A stretch of DNA of 64,000 nt from Methylobacterium sp. 10 (GCF_000519085.1 NZ_KI912577.1:4148035-4212034); one strand, 5' to 3'; shown: positions 52,401 through 60,397, counted from the first letter of the stretch. The notes: a model not told the origin generated them from the letters alone. Numbers and translations: made by a program.

Positions 52401-53190
52401 CGGTGTTCCCGGCGAGCACGTAGGAGCGCATCACCAGCAGGCCGACGCGGCCCTTCACCCCCGCTGACGGGACCGGCAGCCGCGAGGGATCCTCGCCGAT
52501 CCGGCCCTTCATGCGCGGATGGTAGAGACCGGTCTCGGGGTAGCTCAGGGGCGCCGGCGCGGCGGCGATCCGGCGCCAGCTCTCGCGCGGCCCGGCGGCG
52601 TAGCGGCCGACGAGGAAGCGCACGAGGTTGGCGATGTTCTCGTCCGAGCCCGAGAGCCAGTATTGCAGGGTGAGGAAATAGGCCCTGACATCCTGGGCCG
52701 AGCCGGGGATGAAGCGCAGGATCTTGGGCAGCCGGCGGATCATCGCCATCTGTCGGGCGCCGTTGCCCTGGGCGCCGGTCTTGCCGCGCAGCTTCTTCAG
52801 GAATTCGAGGGCGCCGTTTTTGGTGCCGTCCATGTCGAAGCGGTTGAGGCGGGTGGTCTTGACGATCTCGCTGGCCGAGAGGCAGCCGATCATCGCGTCG
52901 CAATGCGGGCGGCGGGCGAGCAGCGCCGGGTGGATGGCGCGGACGTGCTCGTCCATGAACAGCATGGTCGAGACTACGATGTCGGCGCGGGCGATGTCGG
53001 CCTTGCAGGCCGCGAGAGCTCCCGGATCGGTGTCCCATTCCGCCGCCGCGTGGAAGCAGAGCGTGAGCCCCGGCATCTCGTCGCGCAACTGGTGACGGGC
53101 GCGCTCCAGGGCGCTCGCCATGTGATTGTCCATCGTCACGACGACGAGGCTGAGGGCAGGACGCTCAGCGTCCGAAATGCGCTTTGGCAT
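49480..53190 (-). CDS. bchH: Magnesium chelatase porphyrin-binding subunit H
   Basis: Large subunit (1236 residues) that binds protoporphyrin IX and is the site of Mg2+ insertion by the BchI-BchD motor. CobN/Mg-chelatase signatures are HFGTHGALEFMPGKQTGLSD, LYAANNPSEGMIAKRRSAAT and NVNNLVESGRWEDEDEISET. The length is normal. Its start lies inside the last 26 bases of bchB. Confidence 0.98.
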   Translation of the reverse strand: MPKRISDAERPALSLVVVTMDNHMASALERARHQLRDEMPGLTLCFHAAAEWDTDPGALAACKADIARADIVVSTMLFMDEHVRAIHPALLARRPHCDAMIGCLSASEIVKTTRLNRFDMDGTKNGALEFLKKLRGKTGAQGNGARQMAMIRRLPKILRFIPGSAQDVRAYFLTLQYWLSGSDENIANLVRFLVGRYAAGPRESWRRIAAAPAPLSYPETGLYHPRMKGRIGEDPSRLPVPSAGVKGRVGLLVMRSYVLAGNTAHYDGVIAALEARGLSVVPAFASGLDNRPAVEAFFRSNGRPAIDALVSLTGFSLVGGPAYNDAAAAETTLRDLDVPYLAAHALEFQTVEQWEASDRGLSPVEATMMVAIPELDGATAPMVFGGRSSRSTGANARDMSVHLERADMLAARVERLVSLRRKDRAARKVAIVLFGFPPNAGSIGTAAFLSVYQSLHNTLTGLKADGYDVAVPDSVDDLRNAVLAGNAARFGTSANVHHRIPADDHVRRERHLSEIEAQWGPAPGRQNSNGSQIFVLGAQFGNVFVGVQPGFGYEGDPMRLLFERGFAPTHAFSAFYRYLREDFRADAVLHFGTHGALEFMPGKQTGLSDSCWPERLIGPLPNVYLYAANNPSEGMIAKRRSAATMVSYLTPSLTQAGLYRGLIDLKASIERWRGLEPEAEAERRDLGQMIQAQGSALDLTPAEPAWFGDMSGRVLALGLALSELEHTLIPHGMHVVGEGTPAEERIDLLLALADASGGLKPDRAGIEALVAGAPLDRALAAANLPLDEEHRAAFAALRETDALLAQDHELPALLRALDGRFIAPVAGGDLLRNPSVLPTGRNIHGFDPYRLPSAFAVADGTRQVARILARYRDEGAPLPESIALVLWGTDNLKSEGGPIAQALALIGASPRFDGYGRLCGATLIPLDDLGRPRIDVMVTLSGIFRDLLPLQTKLLAEASYLAATADEPAERNFVRKHALAHMEEHGIDIETAALRVFSNAEGTYGANVNNLVESGRWEDEDEISETFSRRKSFAYGRNGRPTAQRALMGSVLAKVDLAYQNLDSVEVGVTSVDHYFDGLGGMGRAVARAKGEAVPIFISDQTRGEGVVRSLSEQVSLETRTRMLNPKWTEGMLGHGYEGVRQIEAHLTNTMGWSATSNAVAPWIYQRITETYLLDPAMRERLAALNPTASAKVAHRLIEAHQRGFWTPDAATRDALDRAEEELEDRLEGITAGVAA

Positions 53191-54913
53191 CGTACAGCGT
53201 CTCGACGGTGATGAGGGGGAGCGCCCGCTCGCGGGCGAAGCGTTCGGTGTTGGCGCGGGCTTTGCCCCGCACGAAGAACGGGATTTTTTTCAGCTCTTTC
53301 TCGGCATCTGCGGCCCAAGCGGCGGAACTAGAACCCCTTTCTTCGCCCGCATTGGCGACCGGATTCGCACCTCTACTCGACGGCTGTTCGTCCATCCGAG
53401 AGGGTTCGACATGAGGCGCGACGGGCTCCCTCTCCTGGAAGGAGAGGGTTGGGGTGAGGTGTGGTCCATCTCCGGAGAGGCCACACACCTCACCCTGTCC
53501 CTCTCCTTCCAGGAGAGGGGACCCGTGCTGCCCGCCAGATGCATGAGTATCGTAGCGCGCAGGGGGGGGAGGGACGGCCTGGTGGCCGGGGCCGAGATGC
53601 GAGGGCGCGGCGTCGGCGTGGAACTCGGAATCCTCGCGGAACATGCCGAGCAGATGCTCTTCGAGTCCCATCATCAGGGGGTGGACCCAGGTGTCGAACA
53701 GGACGTTGGCGCCCTCGAACCCCATTTGCGGCGAGTGCCGGGCGGGGAAATCCTGGACGTGGATCGGGGCCGAGATCACCGCGCAGGGCAGGCCCAGACG
53801 CTTGGCGATGTGACGCTCCATCTGCGTGCCCAGCACCAGTTCGGCGGCGCTGGCCTGGATCGCCGCCTCCACGTCGAGGTAATCGTCGGTGATCGTCGCC
53901 TCGATGCCGTGGAGCGCCGCCTCGGCCCGGATCTCGCGGGCGAATTCGCGGGCATAGCTGCCGAGACCCACCACCTTGAAGCCGAGTTCGGTGGCGGCGA
54001 CCCGGGCGGCGGCGAGGGCGTGGGTTGCGTCGCCGAAGATGAAGACGCGTTTGCCCGTGAGATAGGTCGAATCGACCGAGCGCGAGTACCAGGGCAGTCG
54101 CGAGGGCGCGCCGGACAGGACCGGGGCCGGATCGACGCCGGCGATCGTCGCCACCTCCTCCACGAAGCGGATCGTGGCGGCGACGCCGATCGGAACGGTC
54201 TCGACCATCGGCTGGCCGAAGGTTTTTTTTAGGTGCTGCCCGGCGGCGCGCGCGATCTCGGGATAGAGCACCACGTTGAAATCGGCCTCGCCGAGGCGGC
54301 CGAGATCGGCGGGGCTCGCACCGAGGGGCGCCACCACGTTCACGTCGATGCCGAGGGCGTCGAGTAGCTTCCGGATCTCCACGAGATCGTCGCGATGGCG
54401 GAAGCCGAGAGCGGTCGGGCCGAGGATGTTGCAGAGCGGACGCCGGGTCTCGCGCGGCGTGGCGGGCTTGACCGCAGCGGCGAGGGTCCGCACCAGCCGA
54501 TAGAAGGTCTCCGAGGCGCCCCAGTTCTCCTTCTTCTGATAGGCGGGCAGGTCCAGCGGAATCACCGGGATCGGCAGGGCCAGGGCCTTGGCGAGACCGC
54601 CCGGATCGTCCTGGATCAGCTCCGCCGTGCAGGAGGCGCCGACGATCATCGCCTCGGGGCGGAAGCGCTCGTAGGCGGCCGCGACCGCGTCCTTGAAGAT
54701 CGCGGCGGTGTCGGAGCCGAGGTCGCGCGCCTGGAAGGTGGTGTAGGTCACCGGCGGGCGGGCATCGCGCCGCTCGATCATGGTGAACAGCAGGTCGGCA
54801 TAGGTGTCGCCCTGGGGGGCGTGCAGCACGTAGTGCAGACCCTTCATTGCGGTGGCGACGCGCATGGCGCCGATATGGGGCGGTCCCTCGTAGGTCCAGA
54901 CGGTGAGCTGCAT
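53165..54913 (-). CDS. bchB: Protochlorophyllide reductase subunit B with in-frame repeat insert
   Basis: Catalytic-component subunit that, with BchN, reduces ring D of protochlorophyllide. From the ATG at 54913 it has 582 residues, about 55-70 more than usual. Asp36 (HAPQGDTYAD) is the unusual 4Fe-4S ligand, and GASCTAELIQDDPGG is typical. The nitrogenase-like body ends near residue 440 (GLEEHLLGMFRED) and the small C-terminal domain resumes near 535 (EKELKKIPFFVRGKARANTE). Residues 452-520 between them are coded by the type B repeat and have low-complexity Gly/Ser/Pro/Glu sequence. Because both conserved domains are intact and in frame, the enzyme probably works. Confidence 0.96.
   Translation of the reverse strand: MQLTVWTYEGPPHIGAMRVATAMKGLHYVLHAPQGDTYADLLFTMIERRDARPPVTYTTFQARDLGSDTAAIFKDAVAAAYERFRPEAMIVGASCTAELIQDDPGGLAKALALPIPVIPLDLPAYQKKENWGASETFYRLVRTLAAAVKPATPRETRRPLCNILGPTALGFRHRDDLVEIRKLLDALGIDVNVVAPLGASPADLGRLGEADFNVVLYPEIARAAGQHLKKTFGQPMVETVPIGVAATIRFVEEVATIAGVDPAPVLSGAPSRLPWYSRSVDSTYLTGKRVFIFGDATHALAAARVAATELGFKVVGLGSYAREFAREIRAEAALHGIEATITDDYLDVEAAIQASAAELVLGTQMERHIAKRLGLPCAVISAPIHVQDFPARHSPQMGFEGANVLFDTWVHPLMMGLEEHLLGMFREDSEFHADAAPSHLGPGHQAVPPPPARYDTHASGGQHGSPLLEGEGQGEVCGLSGDGPHLTPTLSFQEREPVAPHVEPSRMDEQPSSRGANPVANAGEERGSSSAAWAADAEKELKKIPFFVRGKARANTERFARERALPLITVETLYDAKAHFGR
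53354..53558. repeat. Type B palindromic repeat inside bchB
   Basis: This copy is near-identical to 20681-20888: gaggcgcgacgggctccctc, the hairpin units cctctcctggaaggagaggg and ccctctccttccaggagagg around atctccggagagg, then gacccgtgctgcccgccaga and a shared atcgtagc at the end. It is read in frame without a stop as part of bchB. Confidence 0.9.
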
Positions 54914-54917
54914 CGGG

Positions 54918-56201
54918 CTACACCTCCAGCCGGGTACGGCGGACGAGGGGGCGCGCGAACAGCTCGGCGAGGTCGCCGGCCTGGTCGTAGCCCTGGATCG
55001 GGGTGAACAGCAGCTCGATCGACCATTTGGTCGCGAGCCCTTCCGCCTCCAGCGGGTTGGCGAGGCCGAGCCCGCAGACGGTGAGGTCGGGGCGGGCCTG
55101 CCGGCAGCGGTCCATCTGGTCGTCGAGGCTCTGCCCCTCCACGATCCGGGTGCCGCGCGGCAGCAGGGCCATTTCGCGATCGAGATGCCCGCGATGGAGG
55201 TAGGGGGTGCCGACTTCCACCAGTTCGGCGCCCATCTCCCGCGAGAGGAAGCGCGCCAGGGGGATCTCCAGCTGCGAATCGGGGAAGAAGAAGATCCGGC
55301 GCTGCGCCAGCATCGCCCGGTAGGGGGCGAGCGCCTGCTCGGCCCGGCGCAGTCCCGGCGCCGTGGCGGTCGCGAACCGCTCGGCCCCCACGCCGAACGC
55401 ATCCGCCGCCGCCCTGAGCCAGCCCGTGGTGCCCTCCGCGCCGAGGGGGAACGGCGCGGAAAGGCGCGTGGCGCCGCGCTCGTCCAGGACCCGCGCCGCC
55501 TCCGTCAGGAAGGGCTGGGCCAGGAGGTAGCGGGTGTTCGGTCCCACCGGGGGCATCGCGCCGGCCCGGCGCGCGGGCAGGAACCGCACGGGGCCGATTC
55601 CCATCTCCGAGAAGATCCGGGCGAACTGGTCCTCGACCACGTCGGCGAGGGCCCCGACCACGAGGAGCGCGGGCTCGGCCTGCGCCGCCTCGGCCGGCAT
55701 CTCGGGCACGAGGGAGGCGAGGCAGGCATCCTCCCCTTGCGTGAAGGTGGTCTCGATGCCGCTGCCGGAATAGCTCAGCACCCGCACGTCGGGCGCGAGG
55801 CTGCGCGACAGCCTCTGGGCGGCGCGCGACAGGTCGAGCTTGATCACTTCCGAGGGGCACGACCCCACCAGGAACAGGAGCTTGATCTCGGGCCGGCGCG
55901 CCACGAGGCGGCCCACCACCGCGTCGAGTTCGTCGTTCATGTCGGCGAGGCCGGCGAGGTCGCGCTCGTCCATGATGGCGGTGGCGAAGCGCGGCTCGGC
56001 GAAGATCATCACCCCGGCCGCCGATTGGATGAGATGCGCGCAGGTGCGGGAACCCACCACGAGGAAGAAGGCGTCCTGGATCTTGCGGTGAAGCCAGACG
56101 ATGCCGGTGAGCCCGCAGAACACCGCCCGCTGGCCGCGTTCCTGCCGGATCTCAAGTCCGCGTTCGCTCTCGAACGCGGTGAGGGGAGCGTGGGCATTCA
56201 T
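54918..56201 (-). CDS. bchN: Protochlorophyllide reductase subunit N
   Basis: Partner of BchB; the heterotetramer binds protochlorophyllide and shared 4Fe-4S clusters. The 427-residue protein has the three cluster cysteines at Cys29 (RAVFCGLTGIV), Cys54 (GSRTCAHLIQSAAG) and Cys115 (FLVGSCPSEVIKLD), matching the family pattern in which Asp36 of BchB is the fourth ligand. It starts within the bchF stop (ATGA) and ends 4 bases before bchB. Confidence 0.98.
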   Translation of the reverse strand: MNAHAPLTAFESERGLEIRQERGQRAVFCGLTGIVWLHRKIQDAFFLVVGSRTCAHLIQSAAGVMIFAEPRFATAIMDERDLAGLADMNDELDAVVGRLVARRPEIKLLFLVGSCPSEVIKLDLSRAAQRLSRSLAPDVRVLSYSGSGIETTFTQGEDACLASLVPEMPAEAAQAEPALLVVGALADVVEDQFARIFSEMGIGPVRFLPARRAGAMPPVGPNTRYLLAQPFLTEAARVLDERGATRLSAPFPLGAEGTTGWLRAAADAFGVGAERFATATAPGLRRAEQALAPYRAMLAQRRIFFFPDSQLEIPLARFLSREMGAELVEVGTPYLHRGHLDREMALLPRGTRIVEGQSLDDQMDRCRQARPDLTVCGLGLANPLEAEGLATKWSIELLFTPIQGYDQAGDLAELFARPLVRRTRLEV

Positions 56202-56713
56202 CGTGCGCCCTCCGTGGAGAGGGTCCCGCGGGGCGACGCCTGCAGCCGCGCGGCCCGCAGCTTCAGCAGGAACTGCGCGGCGTTGACGGCGTAGGAGGCG
56301 TAGGCCGCCAGGGCCAGGAGCATCAGCCCCGTCGTGTCGAGGGCGCTTGTGGCGAGCGCCGCGAGATAGGCGGTGTGGAGGGCCAGCACGAGCATGCTGA
56401 CCATGTCCTCCCAATAGAAGGACGGGGCGAACAGGTAGCGCCCGAAGACGTCCTTCTCCCAGATCGAGCCCGTGACCATGATCGCGTAGAGGACGAGGGT
56501 CTTGACCACGATGGAGGCGTTGGCAGCCGACGCGCCCTCCCCCGTCGCCAATGTCCGCAGGACGAGGCCGAGGCTGACGAGGAAGACCAGGAACTGCAGC
56601 GGCGCGAGGATGCCCTGCACCAGGGTCCAGGCGGAGGCGTCGCGCCGGGCGCGCTCGGCCGGCGAATAGAGAGGTCGTCTCGGCTGGCCTCCTCTTGCAG
56701 GCATCGGCTCCAC
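56198..56713 (-). CDS. bchF: 3-vinyl bacteriochlorophyllide hydratase
   Basis: Hydrates the 3-vinyl group to 3-hydroxyethyl, the step before BchC. It is a membrane protein of 171 residues (or 168 from the second ATG at 56704), with helices around residues 33-52, 69-83 and 106-150 and the family motif SIWEKDVFGRYLFAPSFYWE. It heads the long bchF-to-hemA gene run and has a promoter with a PpsR-like box upstream. Confidence 0.96.
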   Translation of the reverse strand: MEPMPARGGQPRRPLYSPAERARRDASAWTLVQGILAPLQFLVFLVSLGLVLRTLATGEGASAANASIVVKTLVLYAIMVTGSIWEKDVFGRYLFAPSFYWEDMVSMLVLALHTAYLAALATSALDTTGLMLLALAAYASYAVNAAQFLLKLRAARLQASPRGTLSTEGAR

Positions 56714-56758
56714 CCCGTCTCGACCCGGCCCCGCATGGTCGGTGGCCCGTTGAGAGGG

Positions 56759-56799
56759 AGGTTAGGAACCCGCCGGAAGAGTGTCAAGCTAGCTTTACG
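56759..56799 (-). promoter_or_regulatory. bchF promoter with near-consensus PpsR box
   Basis: On the minus strand a consensus -35 TTGACA (56787-56782), 17-base spacer and weak -10 TAACCT (56764-56759) stand about 45 bases before the bchF start. TGTCAAGCTAGCTTTACG at 56782-56799 matches the PpsR pattern except for its last base, contains the perfect palindrome AAGCTAGCTT, and covers the -35. Confidence 0.65.
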
Positions 56800-57007
56800 T
56801 CGTTTTCATTTTACAGATTTGATGCATAATAATGTGAGTGATAGGATTGCCAAATCGTTGGTAAGCGGTATCGTCGTCGTCAAGGCCCGCTTGTAACAAT
56901 TTTCGCGTCACAAGCAGCGTCAAAGGCATTCGCAAGTCGATGATGCGAAGTTCGACACTCAAGATCGAGCTGGATCAAGAAGCCGTCAGCAACATTGGGA
57001 GGTTCCA

Positions 57008-57892
57008 ATGGATGACGTCAGTTCGCTTCGGGCGGCCTCGATGTTTGAGAGGTCGTCCAGCGAAGTCCATCTGCGACGTAATAATGCATTATATCCCGAT
57101 CGACCGTTTCAGGATCGGGGCCGGACCTGGGACCGCGATCTCGCCAGCGTGGTCGAAGCCGAGATCATTCCGCGGTTGATGCTGGCCCATCGGGCCGACC
57201 CGCGCTCGGAGCGCCCCGGCATCCTGCCGACGCCGGACCAGATCGCCGAATTCGCCGCCCTGGTGCTCGCGCCCGATTGCGAGGATGTGGAGAGCCGGAT
57301 CGTCGTCCTTATCGAGGACGGCCTCGCCCTCGACAGCCTGCTCCTCGACCTCCTCGCCCCCACGGCACGCCATCTCGGCCACCTGTGGGAGGAGGATCTC
57401 TGCGATTTCGCGGAGCTCACCATCGCCATGGGGCGCCTCCAGCGCATCATGCACGACCTCACCGCCCGGTTCCGCTCGGAGCCGGCACCGGATCCGCACG
57501 GGCGCAGCATCTTCCTGATGGCCTGCCCGGGCGAGACGCACAGCTTCGGCCTCTCCCTCATCGAGCGCTTCTTTCTCGATGCCGGATGGGACGTCACGAG
57601 CGCGGCGCACGAGCTCCATCCCGACCCGATCCGGACCGCCCGCACGGGCTGGTTCGACGTGATCGGGGTGTCGCTCGGGTCCGAAACCCTCCTTCCGGCC
57701 CTCGCGCGCATGGTGGCCGAGCTTCGGCGCGCCTCGCGCAATCCGTCGGTCCGTGTCATGGTCGGCGGGCCGATCTTCACCGAAAACCCCGATCATTCGG
57801 TTCTCGTCGGCGCTGACGCGACGGCGAGCGATGCCCGTGTCGCCATTTCCATCGCCGAGAGCTTGCTTGATCCGCGGGCCAGACCCTGCTGA
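57008..57892 (+). CDS. ppaA: B12-binding photosynthesis regulator PpaA/AerR
   Basis: Regulator paired with PpsR/CrtJ; AerR binds cobalamin and acts as an antirepressor of CrtJ in Rhodobacter. The 294-residue protein has a helical region (HLGHLWEEDLCDFAELTIA) like the domain next to B12 in methionine synthase, then a Rossmann-type part with ETHSFG (His178), the HxxG motif for lower-ligand binding, and a late VRVMVGGPIFTENPD. It has a GGAGG ribosome-binding site and is 35 bases before ppsR. Confidence 0.9.
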   Translation: MDDVSSLRAASMFERSSSEVHLRRNNALYPDRPFQDRGRTWDRDLASVVEAEIIPRLMLAHRADPRSERPGILPTPDQIAEFAALVLAPDCEDVESRIVVLIEDGLALDSLLLDLLAPTARHLGHLWEEDLCDFAELTIAMGRLQRIMHDLTARFRSEPAPDPHGRSIFLMACPGETHSFGLSLIERFFLDAGWDVTSAAHELHPDPIRTARTGWFDVIGVSLGSETLLPALARMVAELRRASRNPSVRVMVGGPIFTENPDHSVLVGADATASDARVAISIAESLLDPRARPC

Positions 57893-57927
57893 AAGACCGG
57901 CTCGACGTCGTCACATCGTGGTGATCC

Positions 57928-59370
57928 TTGACCAGTCTGGCACTCCCTGCAGCGGCGGAAACGTTCGCAGCGCTTCGCAAAACCCTCGGTCCCCTTGATG
58001 CGGAGGCGGCCGGGCTCCTCGTCGCCGCGGCGACGGACCTCGCGTTGATCATCGACGCGGACGGGGTCATCCGCGACGCGGCCTTCGGCAATGCCGACTT
58101 CACCGACGAGGGCTGCGAGACCTGGCTCGGCCAGCTCTGGGTGGACACCGTCACCGTCGAGAGCCGGCCCAAGATCGCCGCCCTCCTGCGTGACGCGGCC
58201 CCCGGCGCGGTCACGCGCTGGCGCCAGGTGAACCATCCCTCCGCCACCGGCATCGACTTGCCGGTGCGCTACTCGGCCCTGCGCCTGGAGACCGGCGGCC
58301 CGGTCATCGTCATCGGCCGCAATCTGCGCGCGATGGCGGCGCTGCAGCGCAAGCTCGCCGAGACCCAGCAGGCGCTGGAGCGCGACTACCTGCGCCTGCG
58401 CGGCGCCGAGACCCGCTACCGCCTGCTGTTCCAGCTCGCCGGCGAGCCGGTCCTGGTGGTGGATGCCGCCACGCGCCGGGTCACCGAGGTGAACCCGGCC
58501 GCCGCCCGCCTTATCGGCCGCGTGGAGAAGCGCATCATCGGTCAGGACGTGGTGGACCTGTTCGATGCGGGCAGTACCCGCGAGCTCGAATCGCTCTTCG
58601 CCGGCCTGCGCGTGACCGGACAGGCGGGCGACCTCGTCGCCCGTCTCGGCAACGGGCGCGGCGAGACCCGCGTCGCCGCCTCGCTGTTCCGGCAGGAGAA
58701 CGCCACCAGCGCCCTGCTGCGGCTGTCGGCGGAGCCAACCGACGCGGTTCCCCCGAGCCGGGCGGGGGCCTCGGCCCTCGACGTGATCCAGAGCCTGCCG
58801 GAGGGCTTCGTCGTCACCGATCCGCAGCGGCGCATCCTCGCGGCCAACGCCGCCTTCCTCGATCTTGTGCAGCTCGCCACCGAGGAGCAGGTGCGCGGTG
58901 AACCCCTCGACCGCTGGCTCGGCCGCGACGAGACCGAGGCCGCCGCCCTGTTCTCGACCCTCGGCCACCACGGCTCCGTGCGCCACTACGCTACGAGCCT
59001 GCGCGGCGAGTACGGGGTGGTGGAAGAGGTCGAGGTCGCCGCCGTCTCGGTCCCCGGCGGCGGTCAGCCCTGCCTCGGCTTCACCGTCCGCTCGACCCCC
59101 CGCCGCACCGCCGCCGCCCCCGGCGGCCGGGAGCTGCCGCGGTCCGTCGAGCAGATGACCGAGCTGGTCGGACGGGTCTCCATGAAGAACCTGGTGCGCG
59201 AATCGACGGACCTGATCGAGCGCCTCTGTATCGAGGCCGCCCTGCGCATCACCCGCGATAACCGCGCCTCGGCCGCCGAGATGCTGGGCCTCAGCCGGCA
59301 GGGGCTTTACGCCAAGCTGCGCCGCTACGGGATCGGCGACCTCGACGGGCCGGATGTGGCCGACGAATGA
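57928..59370 (+). CDS. ppsR: Photosynthesis repressor PpsR/CrtJ
   Basis: Redox/light-responsive repressor of bch, crt and often puc genes, binding TGT-N12-ACA. The 480-residue protein has an N-terminal PAS-like region (LALIIDADGVIRDAAFGN), a glutamine-containing linker helix (LQRKLAETQQALERDYLRLR), two PAS domains, and a C-terminal Fis-type helix-turn-helix (NRASAAEMLGLSRQGLYAKL). Cys in IERLCIEAALRIT matches the redox-active position of CrtJ near the helix-turn-helix. The start is TTG with no upstream in-frame ATG, which may keep expression low. At least five boxes for it lie in this window. Confidence 0.95.
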   Translation: MTSLALPAAAETFAALRKTLGPLDAEAAGLLVAAATDLALIIDADGVIRDAAFGNADFTDEGCETWLGQLWVDTVTVESRPKIAALLRDAAPGAVTRWRQVNHPSATGIDLPVRYSALRLETGGPVIVIGRNLRAMAALQRKLAETQQALERDYLRLRGAETRYRLLFQLAGEPVLVVDAATRRVTEVNPAAARLIGRVEKRIIGQDVVDLFDAGSTRELESLFAGLRVTGQAGDLVARLGNGRGETRVAASLFRQENATSALLRLSAEPTDAVPPSRAGASALDVIQSLPEGFVVTDPQRRILAANAAFLDLVQLATEEQVRGEPLDRWLGRDETEAAALFSTLGHHGSVRHYATSLRGEYGVVEEVEVAAVSVPGGGQPCLGFTVRSTPRRTAAAPGGRELPRSVEQMTELVGRVSMKNLVRESTDLIERLCIEAALRITRDNRASAAEMLGLSRQGLYAKLRRYGIGDLDGPDVADE

Positions 59371-59424
59371 GTCTCGACCGCGGGCAGCCTGCGTCCGACT
59401 GTCGCCTTTGTTTGTCGGTCTACG

Positions 59425-59442
59425 TGTAAATCAAACTTGACA
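59425..59442. promoter_or_regulatory. PpsR box upstream of bchG
   Basis: TGTAAATCAAACTTGACA fits TGT-N12-ACA and ends 31 bases before the bchG start. The TTGACA half could also be a -35 element, but no convincing -10 follows. It would place bchG and the genes after it under the adjacent PpsR. Confidence 0.75.
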
Positions 59443-59473
59443 CGTGGCGGCGTCGGAACCTAGCTTCGACGTC

Positions 59474-60397
59474 ATGGCAACGTCGGTTTCCCCCGCTCCT
59501 TCCGCCATTCGCGGACTGCCCGCCCCCAGCGCCTTGCTGGAGCTGTTGAAGCCGATCACCTGGTTCGCGCCGATGTGGGCCTTCGCCTGCGGGGTGGTGT
59601 CCTCCGGGGTGCCGGCGAGCGGGCACTGGCCGGTCATCGTCGCCGGGATCGTCCTGGCCGGCCCTCTGGTCTGCGCCACCTCCCAAGCGGCCAACGATTG
59701 GTATGACCGCCATGTCGACGCGATCAACGAGCCGAATCGGCCAATTCCGTCCGGCCGCATGCCGGGGCGCTCCGGCCTCTACGTCGCCCTGGCCTGGACC
59801 GGGCTTTCGCTCCTCGTGGCGGCGGTCCTCGGCCCCTGGATCCTCGGGGCGGCCATGTTCGGGCTCATCCTCGCCTGGGTCTACAGCGCGCCGCCCCTGC
59901 GGCTGAAGCAGAACGGCTGGTGGGGCAACGCCGCGGTGGGGCTCTGCTACGAAGGCCTGCCGTGGTTCACCGGTGCTGCCGTGATGGCCGGGGCGCTGCC
60001 GGACGGCCGCGTCCTGATCCTGGCCCTGCTCTATTCCCTCGGCGCCCACGGCATCATGACCCTCAACGACTTCAAGTCGGTGGAGGGGGACCGGCGCATG
60101 GGCCTCGCCTCGCTGCCGGTTCAGTTGGGGACGGATTGGGCGGCCCGCCTCGCCTGCCTGGTGATGGCGCTGCCGCAGGTGGTCGTCATCCTCTGTCTCT
60201 CCGCCTGGGACCGGCCCTGGCACGCGACCATGATCGGGCTCCTCCTCATGGTGCAGCTCGTCCTGATGGTGCCCCTGCTCCAGAGCCCCCGCGAGAAGGC
60301 CGCCTGGTACAACGGCACCGGCACCACCCTCTACGTGCTGGGCATGCTGGTGGCGGCCTTTGCCGTGAGGGCCCTCGCGCACCAGGGAGCCGTGTGA
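59474..60397 (+). CDS. bchG: Bacteriochlorophyll synthase
   Basis: UbiA-family membrane prenyltransferase that esterifies bacteriochlorophyllide a with geranylgeranyl diphosphate. The 307-residue protein has the Asp-rich motif QAANDWYDRHVDAINEPNRP and the second loop TLNDFKSVEGDRRMGLASLP, with about eight hydrophobic helices. The ATG at 59474 (MATSVSPAPS) is preferred over an upstream start at 59444 that would nearly touch the PpsR box. The stop overlaps the next start (TGATG). Confidence 0.97.
   Translation: MATSVSPAPSAIRGLPAPSALLELLKPITWFAPMWAFACGVVSSGVPASGHWPVIVAGIVLAGPLVCATSQAANDWYDRHVDAINEPNRPIPSGRMPGRSGLYVALAWTGLSLLVAAVLGPWILGAAMFGLILAWVYSAPPLRLKQNGWWGNAAVGLCYEGLPWFTGAAVMAGALPDGRVLILALLYSLGAHGIMTLNDFKSVEGDRRMGLASLPVQLGTDWAARLACLVMALPQVVVILCLSAWDRPWHATMIGLLLMVQLVLMVPLLQSPREKAAWYNGTGTTLYVLGMLVAAFAVRALAHQGAV

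Noticed and set aside
49585..52467. 960-codon open frame antisense to bchH
   Set aside because: Shadow of the strongly conserved BchH frame, with no domain-like sequence or start signal.
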